From an uncultured Oscillibacter sp. (GTDB taxonomy: Bacteria > Bacillota > Clostridia > Oscillospirales > Oscillospiraceae): a stretch of DNA of 64,000 bases. The position numbers and the translations under genes were made by a program. The stretch spans positions 1 to 64,000 of the forward strand of contig CANAWG010000015.1 in NCBI GenBank assembly GCA_947365245.1, read 5' to 3'. Under the pieces are notes generated by a model, which searched no databases, was not told the DNA's origin, and saw only the letters and a program-made list of their open reading frames with translations. Shown here piece by piece: positions 44,533-52,661 of the stretch (its first letter is position 1; each line of letters starts with the position of its first letter).

Positions 44533-44637
44533 ATGACTGGCTGGACTCTGTTTTTCCTCGTGATCGGCGCGGCGGTGCTCACCGCCCAGCTCTTCCGGGT
44601 GATCGACGCCATCGAGCACCCCAGACGGACCCGGTGA
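44533..44637 (+). CDS. 34-residue single-span membrane peptide in the SOS cassette
   Basis: ATG at 44533 behind a strong AAAGGAGG. The peptide MTGWTLFFLVIGAAVLTAQL... has one hydrophobic helix (about 4-24) and a basic, hydrophilic tail ending HPRRTR. It is the first gene after the SOS-box promoter and ends nine bases before the radical SAM gene, which has little ribosome site of its own, so the two are probably coupled. I do not recognise the sequence. By analogy with other small SOS-induced membrane peptides (SidA, YneA) it could hold division during repair, but that is only a hypothesis. Confidence 0.7.
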   Translation: MTGWTLFFLVIGAAVLTAQLFRVIDAIEHPRRTR

Positions 44638-44646
44638 TCGGTTTCC

Positions 44647-45909
44647 ATGGATGTTCTGGAAAAGCTGACCATCCTCACCGACGCCGCCAAGTATGACGCC
44701 GCCTGCACCTCCAGCGGCGGCAGCCGTACGGCCAAACGGGGATACATTGGAAATACCTCCACCTCCCTGGCCGGATGCTGCCACTCGTTCTCCGCCGACG
44801 GGCGGTGCGTCACGCTGCTGAAGGTGCTGATGACCAACCGCTGCGTATACGACTGCAAGTACTGCGTCAACCGCCGCAGCAACGAGACGAGGCGGGCCGC
44901 TTTCACCCCGGAGGAGCTGGCGGATCTGACCATCAATTTCTACCGGCGGAACTATATCGAGGGGCTCTTTCTCTCCTCCGGTGTCTTCCGCAGCCCGGAC
45001 TACACCACGGAACTGATGATCCGCTCCCTGCGTCTTCTGCGGGAGACCTACCGCTTCAACGGCTACATCCACGCCAAGGCCATCCCCGGCACCGCGCCGG
45101 AGCTGGTGGAGCAGCTGGGTTTTCTGGCGGACCGGCTCAGCGTCAACATTGAGCTGCCCTCGGAGGCGGGGCTGCGGGCCCTGGCGCCGGACAAGACCAA
45201 ACAGGCAATTCTGGCCCCCATGCGGCAGATCCAGACCCGGAACAGGCAGAGCAAAGAGGAGCTGGTGAAATACCGCCACGCCCCCAAGTTCGCCCCCGCC
45301 GGCCAGAGCACCCAGCTGATCGTGGGGGCCACGGCGGACAACGACTTTCACATCCTGCGCCTCACCCAGGGGCTCTATGACCGCTACCGGCTCAAGCGGG
45401 TGTTCTACTCCGCCTACGTGCCAGTGGTGGAGCACGCCCTGTTGCCCGCCAGGGATGTCAAGCCGCCCCTTTTGCGGGAGCACCGGCTGTACCAGGCGGA
45501 CTGGCTGCTGCGGTTCTACGGCTTCCGGGCCGAGGAGCTGCTGGACGAGGCCCACCCGGACTTCGATCCCCGGGTGGATCCCAAGTGCAGCTGGGCCCTG
45601 GCCCACCCGGCATTCTTCCCTGTGGAGGTCAACCGGGCGGACTATGAGTCTTTGCTGCGGATCCCCGGCGTGGGCGTCACCTCCGCCAGGCGCATCCTGT
45701 CCGCCCGCAGGACCGGCCCCCTCCACATTGAAAACCTGCCGAAACAGGGGGTGGTGATGAAGCGGGCCCAGTACTTTCTCACCGCCTCCGGCAAAATGGC
45801 CGACGGCCTCCGCTTCACCCAGGACAGCCTCCTGCGGGGGCTGATTGCCGCGGAGCGGCCCCTGCTGCCCCAGCCGCCCATGGAGCAGCTGTCCCTTTTC
45901 GCCGTGTGA
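44647..45909 (+). CDS. Radical SAM protein, putative DNA modification/repair (TIGR03916-like)
   Basis: A 420-residue radical SAM enzyme with the cluster motif CVYDCKYC (first Cys about residue 66) in LMTNRCVYDCKYCVNRRSNETRRAAFTPEELADL. Other family-like blocks are KRGYIGNTSTSLAGCCHSFSADGRCVTLLKVL and a C-terminal helix-hairpin-helix DNA-binding segment (LLRIPGVGVTSARRILSARR). Such proteins travel with a TIGR03915 partner or a uracil-DNA glycosylase-like domain, as here. The reaction is not known. Control by a LexA-type box supports a repair role. Confidence 0.88.
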   Translation: MDVLEKLTILTDAAKYDAACTSSGGSRTAKRGYIGNTSTSLAGCCHSFSADGRCVTLLKVLMTNRCVYDCKYCVNRRSNETRRAAFTPEELADLTINFYRRNYIEGLFLSSGVFRSPDYTTELMIRSLRLLRETYRFNGYIHAKAIPGTAPELVEQLGFLADRLSVNIELPSEAGLRALAPDKTKQAILAPMRQIQTRNRQSKEELVKYRHAPKFAPAGQSTQLIVGATADNDFHILRLTQGLYDRYRLKRVFYSAYVPVVEHALLPARDVKPPLLREHRLYQADWLLRFYGFRAEELLDEAHPDFDPRVDPKCSWALAHPAFFPVEVNRADYESLLRIPGVGVTSARRILSARRTGPLHIENLPKQGVVMKRAQYFLTASGKMADGLRFTQDSLLRGLIAAERPLLPQPPMEQLSLFAV

Positions 45910-45923
45910 CCGGGAGAACCCAA

Positions 45924-46781
45924 ATGACAGAAATGGTCTACTGCTACGACGGCAGCTTTGAGGGCTTCCTCTGCTGCGTCTTCGAGAGCTACGCCAAAAG
46001 AGAAGTCCTCACCGCTATCTGCTGCGATGAGGACTTTGTTCCAATGCTCTTTGCCAGCCGGTCCATTTTGACCGATCGGGACCAGGCCGGCCGGGTGTAC
46101 CGAAAGGTGGTCAAGTGCTCCCCCCACGCGGCGGAGCTGCTGCGCAAGGGATTTCTCACCTGCCTTCCGGACCGGGAGATTCACCTCTACCACCTGATTC
46201 AAAAGCTGCTGCGGGACGGCCCCGGCTTTCTAAGCAACCTCTCCGACCCGGTGCTCTACCCCGTTGCCAAGGCCGTGCGGCACCTGGAGGGCGAGGCCCA
46301 TCTCCTGAAAGGGTTCGTCCGCTTCTCCGATCTGGGGGGCGTACTGGGCGGCGAGATCGAGCCGAAAAACCGGGTGCTGCCCATCCTGCGGAGCCACTTC
46401 TGCGCCCGGTATCTGGGCGAGAGGTTCTTCCTCTACGACCGCACCCACCGCGAGGCCCTCTTCTACGCCGCGGGGAAGTCCGTCATCCGCCCGCTGGCGG
46501 ATTTCCAGATGGCCCCGCCGGACGAGACGGAGGCCTCCTACCGGCTCCTCTGGAAGCGGTTTTACGACACCGTCGCCATCCGGGAGCGGTACAACCCCAA
46601 ATGCCGGCAGACGAATATGCCCAAGCGCTACTGGAACACCATGACCGAGTTCCAGGACGCGTCCTACTTCAAGGCCCGAAGCTCTCCCGCAGCCGTTTCA
46701 GCCCCCGGCGCTCCAGCCGGGATATCTGCACCTGGGACACCCCCAGCACCCGGGCGGTCCGCTCCTGGGTCAGCCCCTTGA
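45924..46781 (+). CDS. TIGR03915-like putative DNA repair protein
   Basis: A 285-residue partner of the radical SAM protein, starting at the ATG 15 bp after its stop (GGGAGAA upstream). It opens MVYCYDGSFEGFLCCVFESYAKRE, contains HLIQKLLRDGPGFLSNLSDPVLYPVAKAVRHLEGEAHLLKGFVRF and LYDRTHREALFYAAGKS, and reaches the usual family end at KRYWNTMTEFQ (about residue 248). The remaining Ala/Pro/Gly-rich 37 residues run antisense through the end of sigF for 113 bp; this tail looks like loss of the original stop codon. Confidence 0.85.
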   Translation: MTEMVYCYDGSFEGFLCCVFESYAKREVLTAICCDEDFVPMLFASRSILTDRDQAGRVYRKVVKCSPHAAELLRKGFLTCLPDREIHLYHLIQKLLRDGPGFLSNLSDPVLYPVAKAVRHLEGEAHLLKGFVRFSDLGGVLGGEIEPKNRVLPILRSHFCARYLGERFFLYDRTHREALFYAAGKSVIRPLADFQMAPPDETEASYRLLWKRFYDTVAIRERYNPKCRQTNMPKRYWNTMTEFQDASYFKARSSPAAVSAPGAPAGISAPGTPPAPGRSAPGSAP

Positions 46782-47373
46782 AATACCGCAGCAGAATGGT
46801 CATCCGCTCTTTCTCCGGCAGCTGGTCGATGGCCTCCCGCAGGGCGATGCGCTCCACCATGGCCTCCTCCGGGGCCTCCGTGCCCAGCACGCCCTCCAGC
46901 GTCAACCCGTCGATGGTCTCCTGCTGGAGGGACTCCGGCGCGTCGGTGGCCAGGTCGATCTGGGCGATCTCCTCCGCCGTCAGGCCGGAGGCCTCCGACA
47001 GCTCCGAGAGCACCGGCTCCCTCCCCAGCTCGTGGCGCAGCCGCTCCCGCAGGCCGTAGAGCATCTGGGCCTGTTCCCGCAGACTCCGGCCCACCTTTAT
47101 CGCGCCGTCGTCCCGCAGAAACCGCCGGATCTCCCCGGCGATCTTGGGGACGGCGTAGGTGGAAAAGCAGGTGCCGTAGTCGAAGTCGAAGCCTTGGACG
47201 GCTTTCAAAAAACCCAGGCACCCCAGCTGGTAGAGGTCCTCCGGGTCCACGCCCCGACCATAGTACCGCCGCACCACGCTCCAGATCAGGCCGTTGTTCT
47301 CGATGACCGCCTGCTCACAGGCCTCCCGGTCCCCCTCCTGCGCCGCCCGCAAAAGCTCCAGCGCGGCGCTCAT
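46669..47373 (-). CDS. sigF: Sporulation sigma factor SigF
   Basis: A 234-residue sigma-70 family factor for the forespore. It has region 2 (LIWSVVRRYYGRGVDPEDLYQLGCLGFLKAVQGFDFDYGTCFSTYAVPKIAGEIRRFLRDDG), region 3 and the region 4 HTH (RMTILLRYFKGLTQERTARVLGVSQVQISRLERRGLKRLRE). It is the third gene of spoIIA and overlaps spoIIAB by four bases. Its 3' end overlaps the convergent repair gene. Confidence 0.97.
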   Translation of the reverse strand: MSAALELLRAAQEGDREACEQAVIENNGLIWSVVRRYYGRGVDPEDLYQLGCLGFLKAVQGFDFDYGTCFSTYAVPKIAGEIRRFLRDDGAIKVGRSLREQAQMLYGLRERLRHELGREPVLSELSEASGLTAEEIAQIDLATDAPESLQQETIDGLTLEGVLGTEAPEEAMVERIALREAIDQLPEKERMTILLRYFKGLTQERTARVLGVSQVQISRLERRGLKRLRESFGP

Positions 47374-47819
47374 TTCGCCGCTTTCAGCCGCGGCGCCAGC
47401 CGCTTTTTCATCACGACGGAGGTGCCCTTTCCGGGCACGGAGCGCACCGCCAGCCTGTCCATAAAGCTCTCCATGATGGTAAAGCCCATGCCGCTGCGCT
47501 CCGCACCGCCGGTGGTGAACATGGGCTGCCGGGCTCTGTCCACATCCGGGATGCCCCGGCCGTGGTCCCGCACCGTGATCTCCAGCGTGTTCTCCGGGCA
47601 GACGCGCACTTTCACCACCACCTTGCCGATGGAGTCCGGATAGCCGTGGACGATGGCGTTGGTCACCGCCTCGCTGACGGCGGTCTTGATGTCCTCCAGC
47701 TCGTTGAGGGTGGGATCCATCTGAGCCGCGAAGCTGGCCACGGCGGAGCGGGCAAAGGCCTCGTTGCTGCTGCGGCTGGGAAATTCCAGCGTGACCTCAT
47801 TGGCCGCTTTTGTCTTCAT
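47370..47819 (-). CDS. spoIIAB: Anti-sigma F factor / protein kinase SpoIIAB
   Basis: A 149-residue GHKL-fold protein that holds SigF inactive and phosphorylates SpoIIAA. Key blocks are the N box ELEDIKTAVSEAVTNAIVHGY and the ATP lid region ITVRDHGRGIPDVDRARQPMFTTGGAERSGMGFTIMESFMD. It begins at the ATG at 47819, 14 bp after spoIIAA, and overlaps sigF. Confidence 0.97.
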   Translation of the reverse strand: MKTKAANEVTLEFPSRSSNEAFARSAVASFAAQMDPTLNELEDIKTAVSEAVTNAIVHGYPDSIGKVVVKVRVCPENTLEITVRDHGRGIPDVDRARQPMFTTGGAERSGMGFTIMESFMDRLAVRSVPGKGTSVVMKKRLAPRLKAAK

Positions 47820-47833
47820 TATGTAAACCTCCT

Positions 47834-48139
47834 TTATCGAATCGTCACCAGCCGGCCGATACCGGCGGCGTCCAGGACCCGCCGGGCCTGGGGCGGCACG
47901 TTGCACACCAGCACGCTGCCGTCCAGCAGCTGCATCCGCTGCTGCGCCCGCAGGATCAGCGCGATGCCGGAGCTGTCCATAAACGTCACGCCGGCCAGAT
48001 CCAGCACCAGTCTGGCGGGCAGGGCCGCGTCCACCGCCAGCTCCAGCTCCCGCAGCGCGTCCCGCACGCCGTGGTGGTCGATCTCCCCGGAGAGCTCCAA
48101 AAGCAGCTTCCGATCCACGCTCTTTGCGTTAATCTCCAT
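47834..48139 (-). CDS. spoIIAA: Anti-sigma F factor antagonist SpoIIAA
   Basis: A 101-residue STAS-domain protein. The phosphorylation site is in FMDSSGIALILRAQQRM (Ser57 by alignment with Bacillus Ser58). Unphosphorylated it frees SigF from SpoIIAB. It heads the spoIIA operon; no SpoIIE gene is in the window. The 131-bp gap to the next gene holds no further feature that I can support. Confidence 0.96.
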   Translation of the reverse strand: MEINAKSVDRKLLLELSGEIDHHGVRDALRELELAVDAALPARLVLDLAGVTFMDSSGIALILRAQQRMQLLDGSVLVCNVPPQARRVLDAAGIGRLVTIR

Positions 48140-48270
48140 ATCGTTCGCCCCTTTTCGTCTTTCGTATCAAGAAACACCGCAAGGCGCTGCGCCTTACGGT
48201 GATGATAGCATATCCCGCGTTTGCTTTCTGTCGAAACCCTTGGGATTTCTATGGAAATTTCCGTGTTCGC

Positions 48271-48828
48271 TCATTTTCCAGACTTTCCGGGCGGTTTTCG
48301 CAGCCGCAGCTCCACACCCCGCCGCTCCGCCGCCTCATTGCACAGCGCCGCGGCGCGGCCGGCCCGCTCCTTGAGCGGAAGATCGGATGCCTCTTCCGCC
48401 AGCCGCACCAGGATCTCCCGCAGGTCCTCCAGCTCCAGCAGGTTCGCCGCCAGGGAGAACAGCGTCTTCCGCCTGCCGTCATTGTAACGCTCCAGCAAAG
48501 TCCCCAGGAGCTCGCACCGCTCCCGCTGCTCCGCCTGATAGGCCTCAACGCCGTCCCGTCGGGCCCGCTCCAGGTCCCGCAGGCGGTTGCGGTGGGTGAT
48601 AAAGCTGTCGTACGCGTCCTCACGCTCATAGCGGGCGCAGGGGAACTCCCCACACTGAAAGCAGTATTCCACACCGCCGTGATCCAGGCCGCACCGGGCC
48701 ACGGCGCAGCTCTGGTTGCCCTCTCCCCCGCCGCAGCCGGGGCAGTATCCGCCCAGGCGCATGGTGCACAGGCCGCAGTTCAGCCCGCAGAGGGAGAGCA
48801 GCTGATCCGATCTCGTAAAGCCTTTCAT
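48271..48828 (-). CDS. DUF3795-like cysteine-rich protein
   Basis: A 185-residue protein from the ATG at 48828 (TTGGAG upstream). The N-terminal 65 residues hold nine or more Cys in a pattern like CGLNCGLCTMRLGGYCPGC, CAVARC, CFQCGEFPC, as in DUF3795 proteins, which probably bind zinc or an Fe-S cluster. The rest is helical and charged. Function is unknown. It stands alone between spoIIA and valS. Confidence 0.75.
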   Translation of the reverse strand: MKGFTRSDQLLSLCGLNCGLCTMRLGGYCPGCGGGEGNQSCAVARCGLDHGGVEYCFQCGEFPCARYEREDAYDSFITHRNRLRDLERARRDGVEAYQAEQRERCELLGTLLERYNDGRRKTLFSLAANLLELEDLREILVRLAEEASDLPLKERAGRAAALCNEAAERRGVELRLRKPPGKSGK

Positions 48829-48952
48829 ATAAACTCCAATCGTCTGATTTTCGGAAAGAACACCATGAGAGAAATCTTTCCGCCTCCGAAGCACAACGCC
48901 GGGTGAGAACCGAAGGGCAGTCCGGCTCCCCTCTCTTTCGCTCAGTTCCGCA

Positions 48953-48984
48953 AAGGGCCCCGCCGAAACTCCGGCGGGGCCCTT
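48953..48984 (-). terminator. Terminator of valS
   Basis: AAGGGCCCCGCCG, loop, CGGCGGGGCCCTT, 11 bp past the valS stop on the minus strand, ending in TTT. Confidence 0.8.
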
Positions 48985-48994
48985 CCACTGCTCT

Positions 48995-51649
48995 TTACGG
49001 CCGCATGGCCTTGGCGGACTCCTCCAGCTTGGCGATGAGCTCCTTGAACTTGGCGGCCTTTTCCCGCTCCACGTTCACCACCGCCTCCGGGGCCCGGGAG
49101 ACGAACTTCTCGTTGGAGAGCTTCTGCTCCACGATCCGCAGGCCGTTTTGGGCCTTTTCGATCTCCCGCTCGATCCGCGCCAGCTCCTCGGCCGTGTCCA
49201 CCAGCTCGCTGAGGGGCAGGTAGGCCGTGGCGTTATGGGTGACCACCGTCACCTGTCCGGCGGTGTCGGCGGGAGCCGCCTGGGCGAAGGTCACCCGGGA
49301 GGCGTAAGCCAGCCGCTGGATGAAGTGCAGACCCTGGGCGTAGATCTCCGGCACGGCGGTGACCAGCAGAATCTCCGCCTTCTTGGCTGGCGGCACGTTC
49401 ATCTCCGCCCGCCGGGCCCGGATGGCCTTGATAGTGTCCATCACGGCCTCCATGGCGGTCTCCTCCGCCGGGAAGCGCAGCTCCTCACGGTACTCCGGCC
49501 ACCGGGAGGTCATCAGGAACTTCTCTCCGCCATCGGAGCCCGCCTGCGGGGGCAGGGCCTGGAAGATCTCCTCGGTGATAAAGGGCATAAAGGGGTGCAG
49601 CAGCTTCAAAAGCTCCACCAGCACATAGCACAGGACGTTCTGGGCCGTCAGGCTGGCAGCGCGGTCCTCCCCGTTCAGCCGGGTCTTGGTGAACTCAATA
49701 TACCAGTCGCAGTAGGTGTCCCACAGGAAGTCGTAGACCTTGGCAGAGGCCACGCCGATCTCGTAGCTGTCCAGGTTCTCCGTGACCTCTCTCACCAGGG
49801 TATTCAGCTTGGAGAGAACCCACTTGTCCTCCGGAGCCAATTTGTCCGCCTCCGGCAGGGCGTAGCTCTCCAGCTCCAAATTCATCATCACGAAGCGGCT
49901 GGCGTTCCAGATCTTGTTGGCGAAGTTCCGCATGGCCTCGCACTTCTCGGTGTAGAAGCGCATGTCGTTGCCGGGGCTGTTGCCGGTGATGAGGTTGAAC
50001 CGGAGGGCGTCCGCGCCGTACTTCTCCGCCACCTCCAGGGGGTCGATGCCATTGCCCAGGGACTTGGACATCTTCCGGCCCTTGTCGTCCCGCACCAGGC
50101 CGTGGATCAGCACCGTGTGGAAGGGGATCTTCTTCATCTGCTCACAGCCGGAGAAGATCATCCGGGAGACCCAGAAGAAGATGATGTCGTAGCCAGTGAC
50201 CATGACGGAGGTGGGATAGAAGTACTCCAGGTCCGCCGTCTTTTCCGGCCAGCCCAGGGTGGAGAAAGGCCACAGGGCGGAGGAGAACCAAGTGTCCAGC
50301 ACGTCGGGATCCCGGGTCAGATGCGTGCTGCCGCACTTTTCACACTTGGCGGGGTCCTCCCGGGAGACATTGATGTGGCCGCACTCGTCGCAGTACCAGG
50401 CGGGGATCTGGTGGCCCCACCACAGCTGGCGGGAGATGCACCAGTCGTGGACGTTCTCCATCCAGTTGGTGTAAATCTTGGAGAAGCGGTCGGGGACAAA
50501 TTTGACCTCCCCCTCCCGGACCACCCGGAGGGCCTCCTTGGCCAGGGGCTCCATCTTCACAAACCACTGGGCGGAGATCAGGGGCTCCACGTCGTTGTGG
50601 CAGCGGTAGCAGGTGCCCACGTTGTGGCTGTAGGGCTCGGTCTTGACCAGGTACCCCTGCTCCTCCAGGTCCTTGACAATGGCCTTGCGGCACTCGTAGC
50701 GGTCCATCCCGTTATAGGGCCCGCCGTTTTCGTTGATTCTGCCGTCGTCGCCGATGCAGCGGATAATCTCAAGGCCATGGCGCTGGCCCACCTCGAAGTC
50801 GTTGGGGTCGTGGGCGGGGGTCATCTTCACCGCGCCGGTGCCGAAGCCGATCTCGCAGTACTCGTCCCCCACGATGGGAATCTCCCGGTTCATGATGGGC
50901 AGGATGCACTTCTTGCCGATCAGGTGCTTGAACCGCTCGTCGGCCGGGTTCACGGCAACGCCCGTGTCGCCCATCATGGTCTCCGGGCGGGTGGTGGCCA
51001 CGACGAGGTCGCCGGAGCCGTCGGCCAGGGGGTAGCGGATGTGCCACAGGTGGCCGGGCTTGTCCTGGTACTCCACCTCCGCGTCGGAGAGGGCGGTGAC
51101 GCAGTGGGGGCACCAGTTGATGATGCGGCTGCCCTTGTAGATGAGGCCCTTGTCGTAGAGCTCGCAGAAAGTCTCCCGGACGGCCTTGGAGCAGCCCTCG
51201 TCCATGGTGAAGCGGGAGCGGGACCAGTCGCAGGAGACGCCCATCTTCTTTTGCTGCTGGACGATGCGCCCGCCGTACTCCTCTTTCCATTTCCAGACCC
51301 GCTGGAGGAACTTCTCCCGGCCCAGGTCGTAGCGGGTCAGGCCCTCCTTGGTCCGCAGCTCCTCCTCCACCTTGATCTGGGTGGCGATGCCGGCGTGGTC
51401 CACGCCGGGAACCCAGAGGGCGGCGTAGCCCTGCATCCGCTTGAAGCGGGTGAGGATGTCCTGGAGGGTGCAGTCCATGGCGTGGCCCATGTGGAGCTGG
51501 CCCGTGACGTTGGGGGGCGGCATGACGATGGAGAAAGGCTTCTTCTCGGGGTCCGGGTCGCCCTTGAAGCAGTTCCCTTTCTCCCACATCTCGTAGATAC
51601 GCCCCTCCACCTGCTGGGGCTCGTACACCTTGGGCAGTTCTTTTCTCAT
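48995..51649 (-). CDS. valS: Valyl-tRNA synthetase
   Basis: An 884-residue class I synthetase that charges tRNA-Val. It has the HIGH-type motif (PPNVTGQLHMGHAMD), the editing domain (ATTRPETMMGDTGVAVNP), two zinc-type CxxC pairs (CDECGHINVSREDPAKCEKCG), KMSKS (GRKMSKSLGNGIDPLEV) and the C-terminal coiled-coil arm (ELARIEREIEKAQNGLRIVEQKLSNEKF). It is downstream of a T-box with an apparent GUC (Val) specifier, with one other gene in between. Confidence 0.97.
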   Translation of the reverse strand: MRKELPKVYEPQQVEGRIYEMWEKGNCFKGDPDPEKKPFSIVMPPPNVTGQLHMGHAMDCTLQDILTRFKRMQGYAALWVPGVDHAGIATQIKVEEELRTKEGLTRYDLGREKFLQRVWKWKEEYGGRIVQQQKKMGVSCDWSRSRFTMDEGCSKAVRETFCELYDKGLIYKGSRIINWCPHCVTALSDAEVEYQDKPGHLWHIRYPLADGSGDLVVATTRPETMMGDTGVAVNPADERFKHLIGKKCILPIMNREIPIVGDEYCEIGFGTGAVKMTPAHDPNDFEVGQRHGLEIIRCIGDDGRINENGGPYNGMDRYECRKAIVKDLEEQGYLVKTEPYSHNVGTCYRCHNDVEPLISAQWFVKMEPLAKEALRVVREGEVKFVPDRFSKIYTNWMENVHDWCISRQLWWGHQIPAWYCDECGHINVSREDPAKCEKCGSTHLTRDPDVLDTWFSSALWPFSTLGWPEKTADLEYFYPTSVMVTGYDIIFFWVSRMIFSGCEQMKKIPFHTVLIHGLVRDDKGRKMSKSLGNGIDPLEVAEKYGADALRFNLITGNSPGNDMRFYTEKCEAMRNFANKIWNASRFVMMNLELESYALPEADKLAPEDKWVLSKLNTLVREVTENLDSYEIGVASAKVYDFLWDTYCDWYIEFTKTRLNGEDRAASLTAQNVLCYVLVELLKLLHPFMPFITEEIFQALPPQAGSDGGEKFLMTSRWPEYREELRFPAEETAMEAVMDTIKAIRARRAEMNVPPAKKAEILLVTAVPEIYAQGLHFIQRLAYASRVTFAQAAPADTAGQVTVVTHNATAYLPLSELVDTAEELARIEREIEKAQNGLRIVEQKLSNEKFVSRAPEAVVNVEREKAAKFKELIAKLEESAKAMRP

Positions 51650-51757
51650 GTTGATTCTCCTTTATTTGATCAATGATTCTTATGGAAGTTGTCTATCGAT
51701 AGAAGATCATAGCCGGGTGAGGGTGAACACATCGGTCCGCCCATACAGTCCCATCGC

Positions 51758-52318
51758 CTATTTTATCCTCTCTACAATCCATCCTGTTTCTCTTTCCAGG
51801 AAGCTTCGGAAGTCCTCCGGCGTTCCCCCGGCAAAGCCACGCTTCGGCAGGAGCAGGGGCGGACGGTCCGCAAAAAAGAGATAAAACCGTTTCGCGTCCT
51901 CCCAGACGCTGATGATGGACGAATAGCCCAGGCGGACCTTCCCGGAGACGTTCCAAAATGCAAAGCATCCGTCCCCAAAGAACGCCGCCCGAACAGGGTC
52001 AGAAAGGGGAATCTCCTCCTTGGGCAGGTAATCCGTCTCCCTGGCGGGGGAGCGCCTCCGCACCGAAAAGGTAACAACGCCGCAGACAAGCATAATTACG
52101 GCACAGGGCAAATACCACACACTCATCCCACCGCTGCCAATGGCATACAAGGCCAACAGGCCCATCGCCGTACATATAAAACGGCTCAGTTGATCTCCAA
52201 GCCAGCCCAGCTTATCCCTCCGGCGCTTCCTGCGGGCCTCCCGCATACGCCGGTCTCTCAGCCGTTGATACGCGGCCCGGTCCTCCTCCGTCAGGGTTTC
52301 CCGCACTAAGAAAACCAT
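51758..52318 (-). CDS. YcxB-like membrane-associated protein
   Basis: A 186-residue protein. Residues 1-40 are highly basic (RLRDRRMREARRKRRRDKLG), then two hydrophobic spans (about 46-88), then a YcxB-like C-terminal domain (GKVRLGYSSIISVWEDAKRFYLFFADRPPLLLPKRGF). The function of the family is unknown. It lies between the T-box terminator and valS on the same strand, so its transcription should respond to uncharged tRNA-Val. A run of 11 G bases sits just before its ribosome site. Confidence 0.7.
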   Translation of the reverse strand: MVFLVRETLTEEDRAAYQRLRDRRMREARRKRRRDKLGWLGDQLSRFICTAMGLLALYAIGSGGMSVWYLPCAVIMLVCGVVTFSVRRRSPARETDYLPKEEIPLSDPVRAAFFGDGCFAFWNVSGKVRLGYSSIISVWEDAKRFYLFFADRPPLLLPKRGFAGGTPEDFRSFLERETGWIVERIK

Positions 52319-52334
52319 CCTGTCCCCCCCCCCC

Positions 52335-52605
52335 GAAAAAAAGAAAAACGCCCTGAGCCTTTCGGCTCAGGGCGAACAGATCTGTCCGCGGTACCACCTG
52401 AATTCGCGCTTTTCAAAAGCGCGCCCTCACGGGCGCTCTCACGCCCTCTCCCGGTAACGGGGGACACCGCCGCGGCCTACTGCTTTTTCAGCCGCGATGC
52501 TCCGGGACGACTTCTCCGGCGGCCTCCCGGGAGCTTGCACCATCCGCTCCCTCTCTGCGCGTCCGCCTGCCGGGTACTGCTTCCCATCCTCGCAGTTTCA
52601 CACTT
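52335..52605 (-). ncRNA. T-box leader, probable valine specifier
   Basis: The minus strand shows AGAGAGG, the distal-loop motif GGTGCAAGCTCC, GAA-GTC-GTCC (GTC read as the specifier), AGTAGGCCGCGG, CCCGTTAC, and the T-box sequence GGTGGTACCGCGG (52386-52398). The terminator CGCCCTGAGCC-N4-GGCTCAGGGCG with a T-rich tail is at 52335-52374. Promoter TTGACA-17-TATACT is at 52611-52639. Confidence 0.9.
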
Positions 52606-52610
52606 GCGCC

Positions 52611-52639
52611 AGTATAATATATCCGGCCCGAAATGTCAA
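52611..52639 (-). promoter_or_regulatory. Promoter of the T-box transcript
   Basis: Minus strand TTGACA (52634-52639), 17-bp spacer, TATACT (52611-52616). Confidence 0.8.
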
Positions 52640-52661
52640 GTGCTCCATCTCCCGCCGCCGC

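Noticed and set aside
49148..51676. Long open frame antisense to valS
   Set aside because: Same artefact of high third-position GC; no start signals or domains.
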